Shown one piece after another: positions 9,249-18,616 of a stretch of 64,000 nt of DNA. The first letter of the stretch is position 1. Each line of letters begins with the position of its first letter. Position numbers and translations under genes: made by a program. This DNA comes from Eukaryota sp. TZLM1-RC (Eukaryota > Metamonada: BaSk clade): contig JAUPSS010000004.1 in assembly GCA_040285825.1 (NCBI GenBank), positions 2,646,550-2,710,549 of the forward strand, in the 5' to 3' direction. Under the pieces are notes generated by a model that searched no databases, had not been told where the DNA came from, and was given only the letters and a program-made list of their open reading frames with translations.

Positions 9249-10640
9249 ATGTCATTCACTGTCCAACCAACACCACCCCCTATCACACCAAGGGACTATG
9301 TCACAGAAGGAGGTCTTCAACACTTACGTGTTCTTTTTCCTCATGTTCCAATGAGTCAAATCACTAAAATTTATCACAAGCACAAAGGAGATCACGGAAA
9401 AGCATCATCTGAATTGAACAACTTGTCAAAGATACAAGGAAGAAAAACAGCAAATCGTCGCCTCACTAAAGACCAAAAGAAACAATTGGCACTACTACGG
9501 AAAGATTTCCCACAAGTACAACCCAATCAAGTACAGATTGTGTACAGACAGGCCAACTTTGATGTAAAATTGGCCACGGACCGACTCAATGAGAGGAGGA
9601 AAACCATAGAACAGACTCAGCCAGCAACCAAATTAAGCAGAACCAATCAAGATCATCCCTACATCAACGAAGATACAGAAAGAATGGACAAACCGATACA
9701 AGGAAATGAAGCTGTTTATGATGTAAATGAACAGATGAAGCTCCAAGACCATGGCCTAACTGAACAATTAGCCAACAGAGACGCTGAAAACCAAGAATTA
9801 ATATTACAAACGTCAAGACTCAATTATGGTAAAACAGATAATGCTACCATTGACTTACATTCCACACTTCCACAGCTGCTATCTAGTGGTAAACTGAGTG
9901 ACCAACGGTTAGTTTTCAAAGGAAAGACTTACAATTCTCATAGAGCCATTTTATCACTTTTTTCTGGTTATTTTGAAATGTGTTTTTCTAAACAATTTGT
10001 AGATTCAGAGGAGCATGAGTATGATCTAAGCGATGATTTGCCAGTTTCTAATGAAATTTTTGAAAATGTTTTGAATTATTTGTATGGACAAGAAGTCATT
10101 TTGAATGTTGATAATTGTTACGAAATTATGTATTGTGCAAGATTCCTCAAAATTCAATGTTTGTATGAAAAATCTCTTAAAATTATTCAGGATAATATTC
10201 ATTTTTCTGGTTTTCTTATCTCTTTATATATCAAAGCAGAAGAGCGTGGTGATCACCAAATTTTCCGGGAACTGACAGGGCAAACAGAAGGCGATATTCC
10301 TTCTTGTTTCATTAAATTACTACCCAATGTGCAAGATTTTCACTCTTTATCGCCTGTGAATCTTAGGAAAACAATCTTGCAGTTCCTAGTTACCACTGAA
10401 TATAACAATTCAATCTTTATTGAATGGCTAGTCAAGTCACTAGTGAAGTCGTATTTAGAAGCAACAAGCGAATGGTCTAGCCCAGAATTTGGTGAATTGC
10501 TAAACTCTATTAATGTCTCAAGCTTGACTGCTTCAAAGTGGCGAACTTTGGTTGTTGATAAGTTGGTTGAGCACAAAGAACTTGAAGTTATCATTTCCTT
10601 GTTCTTTGTCAAAACAGTTTTGCCGTCGTGTGACTCTTAA
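9249..10640 (+). CDS. CUE-like and BTB/POZ domain protein
   Basis: About 463 residues from the first ATG (9249). The N-terminal third has two short helical modules, each L-R-x-x-F-P-x-V-x-x-x-Q-(I/V)...: one at residues ~26-60 and one at ~75-110. Both fit CUE/UBA-type ubiquitin-binding domains. A charged linker and short coiled coil follow (to ~190), then a BTB/POZ domain at ~205-305 (typical L-V-F-K-G-K...S-H-R-A-I-L-S...S-G-Y-F). The remaining ~160 residues are helical, as in BACK-like extensions. BTB proteins with this layout often act as Cullin-3 substrate adaptors; that role is inference. A near-identical paralogue of the BTB half lies at 24064-25467, where the frame is broken. The hAT element at 8193-9203 ends 45 bp upstream of this start. 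Confidence 0.8.
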   Translation: MSFTVQPTPPPITPRDYVTEGGLQHLRVLFPHVPMSQITKIYHKHKGDHGKASSELNNLSKIQGRKTANRRLTKDQKKQLALLRKDFPQVQPNQVQIVYRQANFDVKLATDRLNERRKTIEQTQPATKLSRTNQDHPYINEDTERMDKPIQGNEAVYDVNEQMKLQDHGLTEQLANRDAENQELILQTSRLNYGKTDNATIDLHSTLPQLLSSGKLSDQRLVFKGKTYNSHRAILSLFSGYFEMCFSKQFVDSEEHEYDLSDDLPVSNEIFENVLNYLYGQEVILNVDNCYEIMYCARFLKIQCLYEKSLKIIQDNIHFSGFLISLYIKAEERGDHQIFRELTGQTEGDIPSCFIKLLPNVQDFHSLSPVNLRKTILQFLVTTEYNNSIFIEWLVKSLVKSYLEATSEWSSPEFGELLNSINVSSLTASKWRTLVVDKLVEHKELEVIISLFFVKTVLPSCDS

Positions 10641-10883
10641 TTTTGGGTAAATGAGATCAAAGGTTCTGCTAGCATTGTACACAGCGTTCAGCCATTTAGA
10701 GCGATTTTATCCTTTTTTATCGTAATTTGTATTGTTCATTTAAACCAATTTTCAAATTTTTTCATATTTGCTGATTACATCCCGATTTGAAAGTGAATCT
10801 AAATGGGAAAGTCCATGTTCACATGTAGCATCGTTTCCAACGGCATTTGTTGTCATCATTTATGAAAGTGAGCACAACGGTGT
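10641..10883. other. Short intergenic, no feature
   Basis: AT-rich spacer between the BTB gene and a LINE mosaic; the first ~20 bp downstream of the stop are shared with the paralogue near 24060. Confidence 0.4.
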
Positions 10884-10919
10884 TTGATTACAATGATGGT
10901 GAAATTTAGTTCAACAACG

Positions 10920-11265
10920 ACTTTTCACCAATGGACCACTGCAATGAGAATGAGATGTTTTCTATGGCCTTGTTCTTTACCAAATGATTTAATTTGTCGC
11001 TGCAAGAGTGTGGTTACGTTTCTTCATATTTTAAACTGTAAGTATTTTATAACTTATCGCTCAATTGTTCATGACTCAGTTCGTGATCAATTATATGCCA
11101 TGTGCAAAAGTTTCAATATAGAGGCATTTATTGAGCCACTAGTACGTAAGCTGTCTGCAGATCAAACTGATGATTCTTTTGGTAAAAGAAGGGCAGATTT
11201 GGTAGCTTCAGGGATCGATGGTGTTCTCAATGTTGTGGATGTTGTCTCAGTTGATGTTTGCATTC
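10920..11265 (+). pseudogene. LINE endonuclease fragment (left half of a head-to-head mosaic)
   Basis: Nearly identical at DNA level to 19245-19590 in the long LINE copy: M-R-M-R-C-F-L-W-P, the C-R-C-K...H-I-L-N-C knuckle, V-H-D-S-V-R-D-Q-L, the R-R-A-D-L-V endonuclease motif and V-V-D-V-V-S-V-D-V-C. It stops abruptly at the end of that motif, where the strand flips into the fragment at 11255-11427. Confidence 0.65.
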
Positions 11266-11427
11266 AAACATCAAAACTGCAAATGGACAGAAGACATAAT
11301 GAGTATGCGATTCTGCATTCAAGGATAGCAATTTTGCTTTATATTTGTCAATTTTGTCTTTTTCGGAAACAGTTAAGGGGTCCCTATATTTTGATTGAGC
11401 CATTGGCATAAATGAATCATCACACAT
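11255..11427 (-). pseudogene. LINE fragment inverted against its neighbour
   Basis: Minus-strand translation shows P-M-A-Q-S-K-Y, K-Y-K-A-K-L-L-S-L-N-A-E and S-H-T-H-Y-V-F-C-P-F-A-V, matching the third LINE subfamily copy at 7179-8127. It abuts, tail to tail, the plus-strand fragment at 10920-11265. One plus-strand ORF happens to run across the junction. Confidence 0.6.
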
Positions 11428-11429
11428 CC

Positions 11430-12131
11430 GTTAGAGAAGCGTCTACGAGTCAGCATTTAGGTCAAGATTCTGAAGAGAAATTGTTGACTGAATGATTTTC
11501 GTCCCATTAGCTCTGAGTTTATTTTGTTAAGTGTGGAAGTTCAATTAAAACGTTTAGGTTTAATGATGAATCACTTGGATCAGTAAAAATTGTTGAATGG
11601 AAAAACATTCAGAACAGTTAATCAGCTTGTCAAACAACTTTTTCTTAAAGTCAATTAGGGACTGAATGTGAAAGTACGCTGTACGTGTCTAAACAATACC
11701 AGGAAATAACCTCATAACTTCACAAAAAGTAATGAAAATCATCAGTTCTACCATAATTTAATGGCATATTAGTTCTTCTAAATGTGGGCACCAATTGTAC
11801 ATGGAAAATCAATACACTTTGATTCATCAACTCCATGTACTGGTTTTGATTGCTTGCAGAAGTTCTGTTTGTGTGGTTTCCTCAATTTAGTATGATTTTA
11901 ATCAATAAATTTAATAAAGAGCCAATACAATCAAAACATGGTTGATACAGATACAGCCATGATACCAGAGGAGTCCCAATGTCGACATTGTAGTTTGAAG
12001 CCGTAACACTAACAAGATGTGTTTCTTTAGAGAAAATGGGTATTCAAAGATTCGGTATTTATCTTAGGTGAGAAAGCACAGATACAATACAGATCTAGTA
12101 ACCAACTAATCCTCGTCCGGTACATAACTTA
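11430..12131. other. No recognisable gene
   Basis: About 700 bp, AT-rich, with no supported ORF; downstream of the minus-strand gene at 12132-12572 and probably includes its 3' UTR. Confidence 0.4.
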
Positions 12132-12572
12132 TCAAACACTTGTACTGTGGAGAGAGTTTTTCTCAATGGCATTTTGAATGGTATCATGTTCAAACTGTAT
12201 ATACTCTGCTGTTTCCTCCAAATAACTGTCCATTTCATCTATAGTTTTATTCCTATCAAATTCGTCCACGTTAAAGGGTTCAATATCTGCTGGAGGTTTG
12301 CTGTAAGGTGAGTGAGACTGGACTACATCATCCCACACATGATGGCAAGCTAATAGATATGCATCTCGTTCATAAAAGCATTTATAGAGTGTTTCTTCCT
12401 CGTTTTCGGTATGTCTTCCAAGATCGTGAAGCATAGAGCGAACAACTTGGTATATACCTTGATTTCCTCTATCTTGATTGAAGTTTAATTCTTCCTCCGA
12501 AGAAGAGGTTTGTTCATGGTTCTTCAGTTTGCAAGGACGTTGCCCTTGACTGGAATCGTGACGTGATGCCAT
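12132..12572 (-). CDS. Hypothetical acidic protein
   Basis: 146 residues with a clean ATG start. The first ~35 residues are polar and serine-rich (S-S-S-E-E-E-L). The rest is predicted mostly helical and strongly acidic, with a Cys/His/Trp-containing patch in the middle (Y-K-C-F-Y-E-R-D-A-Y-L-L-A-C-H-H-V-W). There is no signal peptide or membrane segment. I do not recognise a family. Coding looks real because the frame uses typical codons, contains a plausible folded middle and has no overlapping better ORF. It lies between a repeat-rich gap and the membrane protein at 12877-13539, on the same strand as the latter. Confidence 0.55.
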   Translation of the reverse strand: MASRHDSSQGQRPCKLKNHEQTSSSEEELNFNQDRGNQGIYQVVRSMLHDLGRHTENEEETLYKCFYERDAYLLACHHVWDDVVQSHSPYSKPPADIEPFNVDEFDRNKTIDEMDSYLEETAEYIQFEHDTIQNAIEKNSLHSTSV

Positions 12573-12876
12573 TTGTTATTGTTAAATTCAGTTTTCAAAT
12601 TTCAGTTACTGTTAGAGAACAGTAGAAGTGGATTTGACCAAATTGATTTGCTGAAACGACGATCATCTGCAAGTAAATGAAGTGAGTTTATTATTAGCAA
12701 ATGCTAAAAGTTATTTGTTATTCACATGTTTGAGTTTGGTTTCTGAAGAAAAATTAATAATTATGAAAATTATTTCCTGTCGAATTTTACTAAATTCACC
12801 TAGAAGTTATTGTATGGCATTGGGTCATGAAATGAATAATCTTTTCGAAGCAGCAACCACACAATGAGTTACCATT

Positions 12877-13539
12877 TCATACAAAAGGAATAAAATCCTC
12901 ACTGTTTGTGCCTGATAAAATAATTTCTTCTTCCATTGGTTCCCCAACCATACTGAGACACAATAAAATAAGGCTCCATGACATCATGTATATCAACAAT
13001 AGTGCAAAAGGAACCATGACAATACCAAAAAGGGTCAGAAAAAGAGAATTAACCAAGCTCGTTGCCATAACTGGACAGAATTCTTGTCCTAAAATGGAAA
13101 AGCAATGTTCCTTTCCGTTTGTGAGCACAAATGTCAATGGTGCAGCCAGTGACGACATTATTACTGTAAGTGTTGATAATGTTGTGAAGGAAAATACTAC
13201 TGACAAGCATGGTCGTAGGATTAAAAAGTAGATCAAGGCAGAATATGTTTTCGTATTGGTCAAAAAAGCTTTCAAATGACTCAGAAAAGTTTCATTAGTT
13301 GGATGAATTCTGAACACAAATCTTTGAAAAGTAGAATTTCCCCCATCCAAAACAAACGAACAAACTCTCAAATCCACCTTTGAACAATAGCGAAGACTCA
13401 ATAAGCCAAACATCACTATTGGAAGGCCAAATATCAGTGGGGCAAGGATTAAGCCAGATAAAAAGAGAGGAGCAAGAACAACAAGGTAGCACAGTGACAG
13501 TAATGGGCTTAGAATGATGAAGATGACAGTTAAGTACAT
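12877..13539 (-). CDS. Multi-pass membrane protein, putative sensor-domain-like
   Basis: About 220 residues from the first in-frame ATG (13539). The frame is open a little further upstream but without an ATG, so a short 5' exon cannot be excluded. Two long hydrophobic hairpins near the N-terminus (L-S-P-L-L-S...L-A-P-L-F-L-S-G-L-I) are followed by a soluble loop. A second pair of hydrophobic hairpins comes around residues 100-140, a small lumenal Cys-containing loop follows, then another helix pair and an acidic tail. This alternation resembles the four-helix 'putative sensor' membrane domain known mostly from bacterial kinases and occasionally in protists. That match is by overall pattern only. 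No enzymatic motif is visible. Confidence 0.55.
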   Translation of the reverse strand: MYLTVIFIILSPLLSLCYLVVLAPLFLSGLILAPLIFGLPIVMFGLLSLRYCSKVDLRVCSFVLDGGNSTFQRFVFRIHPTNETFLSHLKAFLTNTKTYSALIYFLILRPCLSVVFSFTTLSTLTVIMSSLAAPLTFVLTNGKEHCFSILGQEFCPVMATSLVNSLFLTLFGIVMVPFALLLIYMMSWSLILLCLSMVGEPMEEEIILSGTNSEDFIPFV

Positions 13540-13581
13540 ATGAGAATTAGTAAAATCGCTGGAATTATTAAGTAGAATCAA

Positions 13582-14085
13582 GAATAATGCAAAGTTCGCA
13601 AGCAGTTGCGAACCTTTGTGATCTTATTGCAACAAACATCACATTGGTACTTGGGATGCAGTTGTGAAATACTCTGACAATAAAAAATGCTGAGCTAAAT
13701 CAAAATTGTCTTGCACTTTGATTATTGTTTATTTACTGTGACAATCCCTGAAACAATTAACCTGGTATACATAACTGAAAATTTATTTGAAACTGGCCAC
13801 GAGTGGAAAAGGGATACCACTCCCAGCCAGACCTTACAATGATTTGGCAATTGATGACTATAAAATCGTTGTTGACTGTAAATGAATTTTCAAATTTAAC
13901 TCTACCAATGACTAGACAAATTGAATAGAGATAATAAAGTTGATAATTCACGTCAAGTACATCTTTCAATAATCTGTAAGATATTAAATTGTGCTAATTC
14001 TACAATAATAATTTCAATAATGATCAATAAATCGAAACAAAATACATTTCTATTTTTATTAAACCACAATTAATTTTCTAAAAAA
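13582..14085. other. Intergenic, no recognisable gene
   Basis: AT-rich; a 70-codon minus-strand ORF (13757-13969) has no motif and is not supported. Likely the 5' flank of the membrane-protein gene and the 3' UTR of the SNARE gene. Confidence 0.4.
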
Positions 14086-14982
14086 TCAACTACTTACAAG
14101 ATTATAAACATAAGACAGAATACCTACCAAAATAATTAACAATATAATATCCACCGTGAACTTTGATCCACCCCTTGCAGCCACCAAAGAACGCCTCATT
14201 TTTGTCGAAACCCTGTCTAGCTGCTGTGCATTATCTTCCATATCTTCCTCGATCCTGTCAATCATGTGACCCTGGACGTCAAGTTCATGACCAATACCCA
14301 CAACAATTTCCTTAACCTTTCGTACATCTTTTACCATTTCCTCGAGCTCCTGATCTTGTTCTTTTTCTATTTGGTCAAGTTTCTGTATACCCGTATCCAC
14401 ATCAATGTCCTCTAAAGCAGAGGACAATGTAGTCATCTCTTTTGGTTGGGGTTTCGACTCACTATTACCCAATAAAGAGTCTCTGAATAAGGAAACTTTA
14501 TTTGGTTTGGATTTGGATTTAGAGCGCGGTCGCGTTGGTGATTCTAATAATGATTTCCCTCGAGAACTGACCCTATTGGCTTCTAGGTTTCTGCACTCAG
14601 TGACGAGCTCTCTTATAAGTGCAATAGAGGTTTCCTTGGTTTCATCTGTGTCGTCCTGGACGTTTTTCTTGACTTTGGCAGTTTTCAGCTTTTCCAGATT
14701 GTTTAGTTGCGTCTCTACTTCGTCAATGTCCTTGCGAATCTTGGCAGAGAGCTGTGGAATACGAATGTCATTGGGGTCTCGCTGAGAAAGTTCGTCCCTC
14801 TCTGTGATTGACATGCGGATGTTTTTGAGATCTTCTGATATCTGTCTTCGTGTAAGACGGAAAGTAGATTGTTCAGTTTTCTTGGAAGAAGCAGCGGCAT
14901 TGTTGGAAGGGTCTTCAACACCACACTCAGTTTGTATGACACGAAGACGTCGAATTAAGTCCTGTAACACTACCCCAGACAT
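14086..14982 (-). CDS. Qc-SNARE, SYP7/syntaxin-8-like, tail-anchored
   Basis: 298 residues from the ATG at 14982. The N-terminal ~120 residues form helices (M-S-G-V-V-L-Q-D-L-I-R-R-L...), as in an N-terminal three-helix bundle. A basic Ser/Pro linker follows (R-P-R-S-K-S-K-S-K). The SNARE motif is at ~205-270, with heptads and a central Q-layer residue in the stretch G-H-E-L-D-V-Q-G-H-M-I-D-R-I-E-E-D-M. A single C-terminal membrane helix (I-I-L-L-I-I-L-V-G-I-L-S-Y-V-Y) ends the protein with five residues after it. This is the standard tail-anchored t-SNARE plan. The D-x-Q...I-D-x-I-E pattern fits Qc SNAREs of the syntaxin-8/SYP7 group, which act in ER, Golgi or endosomal membrane fusion. The exact orthologue is uncertain. 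Confidence 0.75.
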   Translation of the reverse strand: MSGVVLQDLIRRLRVIQTECGVEDPSNNAAASSKKTEQSTFRLTRRQISEDLKNIRMSITERDELSQRDPNDIRIPQLSAKIRKDIDEVETQLNNLEKLKTAKVKKNVQDDTDETKETSIALIRELVTECRNLEANRVSSRGKSLLESPTRPRSKSKSKPNKVSLFRDSLLGNSESKPQPKEMTTLSSALEDIDVDTGIQKLDQIEKEQDQELEEMVKDVRKVKEIVVGIGHELDVQGHMIDRIEEDMEDNAQQLDRVSTKMRRSLVAARGGSKFTVDIILLIILVGILSYVYNLVSS

Positions 14983-15189
14983 GGTCAAGTATCAAGTAGA
15001 TGGGGAAGGGGATGGGAGGAGGTGTGGTGTGGTCTGTATTTGATTCATTTTCCAAAACGCAAATTCCCTTAACACAATACACTCTTAACTATGGGACGAA
15101 ATTCTATGAACCAAGATTTCCTCTACAGAGTCTTGATCTACTTGCTGTCTCGCTAAAGCTTCTCCAATTCGATAGAAAAAACAAGACAA

Positions 15190-15262
15190 TCTATTAATTA
15201 TGGTAAATTTAATTCGAGAGCCCCAAAAAGGGTTATCAAATCTTTTCATTGTTTTTTATTCA
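15190..15262 (-). repeat. Short LINE sliver
   Basis: The sequence around ATGGTAAATTTAATTCGAGAG and CAAATCTTTTCATTGTTTTTT-like DNA matches the minus-strand LINE copy at about 5160-5235. It is only about 70 bp long, so it is tentative. Confidence 0.35.
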
Positions 15263-15934
15263 TTTGTAGTTCAAAATTGACTGAAGCCACATTCACTGGT
15301 AGAATGCATTTTTACAAACAAGTAAACTCTTCTGTTGCCCAAAATTGGTGTAAGCTATACCAACAAATTCAATGTTATTTGCAACAAAAGTTTTAATATT
15401 CTGAATTACTTGGTTTATTTGTGGAAAACATTGTAACATCATCATCACCATCAACAATTCAACACACTTTGTCCCAAATTCAAAAGGGTGTTTAAAAAAG
15501 TCCCTAAGTCTAAAGGTTTATGTACTTGCAACATCAAGACCACATCTCCTCAATAACTCAATTTAAAATGATGATTTCACAAATTGTTTACGAACCGTGC
15601 ACTAAACTTGATTCTTAGAAATTCAATTTTTTTTTACTTATTTTCATATTAGCCATCCATTTTTTCCAATGCGAATCGATACCTTCTTTTTATGGTTTCA
15701 TATCATTTGCTACTTTCTGTTTAGGGGTTCTTTTAACTCCATATCTGCGATTTACCAATTATTATTATTTACAAATTATCCGCGTTTGCCCCGAATTCAG
15801 CAACTTTTATAGATTATTTCCAACTTTGTGGTTGCCAAACCAAACTTTCAAACTGGCAACTTCTTTTTGATAATTGACTTTTACAGTCTTGACTTGTGGA
15901 GCATTCATAAAATGCAAGCTTTTGTTCACAAGTA
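15263..15934. other. No recognisable gene
   Basis: AT-rich with several T homopolymers. It lies directly upstream of a Fanzor remnant and may hold its decayed 5' part, but no frame is convincing. Confidence 0.35.
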
Positions 15935-16436
15935 AAAGACTGAAAGTTGGTTGTTAAAAAATCTTGTTCAGCATTTTGGCAACCCAAAATACACTTTAAT
16001 ACTAATGGGAGATTATGGTAAAAGCGGCTCTAAAAATTTGAAACATCATCGACCTACTCAAGGTATTCGATGGATTCAATTTCTGAAAAGAAATGGATTT
16101 GACGTATTGATGACTAATGAAGCTTTTACTTCAGCAAAATGTCCTGTTTGTTTTAAAAAGGTTGTTACTTTTTTGAGAGTAACAAATCCCAGATTGCATA
16201 GGAGAGAAAAGACTCCTGTTGCTACATGTCATGGTTTATTAGCTTTTAACAGTGAGAGTTGTAAACTCAGTAACAAAGGCTCAACAAAGCTTTTCAATAG
16301 AAATAAGCTTATTGCCTGAATATGTTTGCAATTACTGAAGCTAGAATGAGTGGTAATGAAAGGCCTCAGTATCAGTGTAGTAGATGTTCTTTGTAATTAT
16401 TCCAGACGAAAGTTGATCATGTACTTATTGGAATTA
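15935..16436 (+). pseudogene. Fanzor (TnpB-like) remnant, C-terminal RuvC/zinc part
   Basis: The translation shows the second RuvC-like strand L-I-L-M-G-D-Y-G, then G-I-R-W-I-Q-F-L-K-R-N-G, the N-E-A-F-T-S-A-K-C-P-V-C signature ([TS][TS]xxC), N-P-R-L-H-R-R, and a second finger half C-H-G-L-L...E-S-C. After a frame disruption near 16300 it ends M-F-A-I-T-E-A-R-M-S-G-N-E-R with a final C-S-R-C and TAA at 16394. The RuvC-I aspartate region is missing and the N-R-D motif is damaged, so it is inactive. The DNA from ~16190 to 16436 is shared with the split remnant at 44335-46240. The RCC1-LRR gene starts 30-70 bp after its stop, on the same strand. Confidence 0.7.
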
Positions 16437-16463
16437 CTTATGAATCAGAAATTGAGCCAACAA

Positions 16464-18464
16464 ATGTCTCAGCCTTCACACCCCTCCTCCTTGGATCGAC
16501 CCAGCTCTTCTTCCCTTAATCAACAAGGTTGCTGTGCTTCTGTCCACCGTCCTTTGTCCCAAGGTACGGGCGTCAAGTTTATTTGCAACAACTCCGAACA
16601 CTATCTTCTGCTCACTTATTCTGGCGAGGTCTATGGTTTGGGGTGTAACAATAAAGGCCAGGTTCTTTATAATGGACCTCAAATGATTGGTAGTATCCCA
16701 ATCAAATTACCCTTAAATAATATTACTTCTATTTCAGCTGGATTCAATCACTCCCTTGCCCTCTCTTCTGAAGGAAAGCTATATGGTTGGGGTTGTAATG
16801 AAGATAATCAAATAAATATGTCTGATAATCATTCACTACCACTTTCTCTTATAGAAATTCCTTATAACATTAAGGAAATTTATCTCGCCTTTGAATGTTC
16901 ATTTGCTTTGACCCAAGAAGGCCAAGTTATAAAATGGGGAGGTGGTAAATCATTTGAATTTATTGAAGAATTAAATAATATTGATTTTGTTTGTGCTGAT
17001 GGTGATTATGCCGATTGTTTTGTCGCAGTCGATGATAGTAATACTTTTTTCTTTTTTAATAATGGGGAAATAGTTCAGCTGCAAATTACCCAATATTTAA
17101 TTCCCAGAAAATTATTAAATAATTCTATTGTATTAACTTGTTTGTTTTTGCTTATCGTTGACATTAATGGTGACATTTGGAAGTTTGGCACAAGTGATAA
17201 TTTTTTTAATAACAAACCCACCAAAGTTCCAGGTTTGAGCAATATTGTTTCTGTTAGTGGTTATGGCAGTTTTTTTGCAGCTATCAATAATAATGGTAAT
17301 GTTTTTGTGTGGGTTGAGTCAAAAACAAGCAGTGACGAACATCAAAATGAATCAATTTTAATCGAACCTTTGGTTAATGTTGAAGGTATTTCAGTAGGTC
17401 GTGAGTTCCTCTTTGCCTACAACAAAAACACTGTTTTGGCTTGGCATAGGAATACTGAAGGCCAACTAGGTACAGGCGATTTGATGGAACGAGCACAACC
17501 TCTCAAAGTATTTGGGTCTGAAATACTTGGCAGTTTTCTTCATTCAAAACAAGCTTTGAATAGAATGTTTAGTCGTCTTATTAAGCTTGTTTATTGGGAA
17601 TATTTAAATTATTTAGCTAATTTAATTGGTAATCATCCATATGTCAAGGCAAGATTTTACACCAAATGTTCAGTTAGCAAGAGAGTAGCCAAACTTGCCA
17701 AAGCAGTGCTTAATGATCATCCAATTCAAAAAAGGTTACTGTTAAATGATCCTACAAGTCTGGGTTTGGATCAGAGTTTTTCTGATCTACAATTGCGATT
17801 ATCTACTGCTTATAATGGTCCCAAAGTGTTTAATACTAGAATTAAAAAACTTGATGTTTACTATGATGATGTTGATGATGGTTTACAATTATTGTCATTT
17901 TTCCCAAATGTTGAGGTTGTTAAGCTTGGTGGAAGGTCAATGTCTGCATTTTCTTTAACCCTGGCAAATTTATCAAATCTTAAATGTCTAGAGCTTGATT
18001 ATTATTTCAATATTAAACAGTTACCCACTTCACTAGTGAAGTTAGCACTTTCTCATGGCAATAATGATGTTACTGATTTAAGCTATTTGACTTCATTAAA
18101 AGATTTGGCTATAAACAAGGGTGTTTCTAAAAGAACTTTAGAAGGACAAATACCTTTACCTCAATCTATTGTTAGATTAGAAATACGGCTTTATAGTTGT
18201 GTCAATGTTGAAATTCAATTACCCAACTTGAAGGAATTGATAATTAATGAAGCAATTCCTACCAATATTACTGAAGAAAACTTTCCTTCTCTGAAATTCA
18301 TTCAATTGATTAGACCTAATGAAGAAAATTTGTTAAACTCTTCCCTATCTCCAACAAACCTTGCTAACATTGGTTTAATCAAGTCTGTTCATCTAACTAA
18401 GAATGAATATTTAGTTGAATTATCGTGTTTTCCATGGTGGATTCAGTATTCAGCTAAAAGTTAA
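16464..18464 (+). CDS. RCC1-repeat protein with C-terminal leucine-rich repeats
   Basis: About 667 residues if the ATG at 16464 is used; ATGs at 16440 and 16356 are also in frame, but the latter lies in the Fanzor remnant. A Ser/Pro-rich N-terminus is followed (~35-350) by RCC1-type blades: G-E-V-Y-G-L-G-C-N-N-K-G-Q, S-A-G-F-N-H-S-L-A-L-S and K-L-Y-G-W-G-C-N-E-D-N-Q are textbook RCC1/BLIP-II motifs, repeated five to seven times with some degenerate blades. A helical, basic linker (~350-455) precedes leucine-rich repeats (~470-640, e.g. L-S-N-L-K-C-L-E-L-D). RCC1 propellers are binding platforms, some with GEF activity; no specific partner is implied here. The pairing with LRRs suggests a scaffold or recognition protein. 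Confidence 0.75.
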   Translation: MSQPSHPSSLDRPSSSSLNQQGCCASVHRPLSQGTGVKFICNNSEHYLLLTYSGEVYGLGCNNKGQVLYNGPQMIGSIPIKLPLNNITSISAGFNHSLALSSEGKLYGWGCNEDNQINMSDNHSLPLSLIEIPYNIKEIYLAFECSFALTQEGQVIKWGGGKSFEFIEELNNIDFVCADGDYADCFVAVDDSNTFFFFNNGEIVQLQITQYLIPRKLLNNSIVLTCLFLLIVDINGDIWKFGTSDNFFNNKPTKVPGLSNIVSVSGYGSFFAAINNNGNVFVWVESKTSSDEHQNESILIEPLVNVEGISVGREFLFAYNKNTVLAWHRNTEGQLGTGDLMERAQPLKVFGSEILGSFLHSKQALNRMFSRLIKLVYWEYLNYLANLIGNHPYVKARFYTKCSVSKRVAKLAKAVLNDHPIQKRLLLNDPTSLGLDQSFSDLQLRLSTAYNGPKVFNTRIKKLDVYYDDVDDGLQLLSFFPNVEVVKLGGRSMSAFSLTLANLSNLKCLELDYYFNIKQLPTSLVKLALSHGNNDVTDLSYLTSLKDLAINKGVSKRTLEGQIPLPQSIVRLEIRLYSCVNVEIQLPNLKELIINEAIPTNITEENFPSLKFIQLIRPNEENLLNSSLSPTNLANIGLIKSVHLTKNEYLVELSCFPWWIQYSAKS

Positions 18465-18616
18465 AAGGATTTGGTTGATACCTTCCGCGACTATTTAGAT
18501 CATTAGCCTCCAATAAATTCAATAAATTCAATAGTTCATATAATCGTTCATATTTATATTTCATTCCATTAAGTTGTTCTATTTATTGTTCATGAAATTA
18601 CCATTTCATTTAAATA
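18465..18616. other. Intergenic, no feature
   Basis: AT-rich spacer with a short direct repeat of CAATAAATT; probably the 3' UTR of the RCC1-LRR gene. Confidence 0.35.

Noticed and set aside
12908-13231. 107-codon plus-strand ORF
   Set aside because: Antisense to the membrane protein at 12877-13539; no motif.
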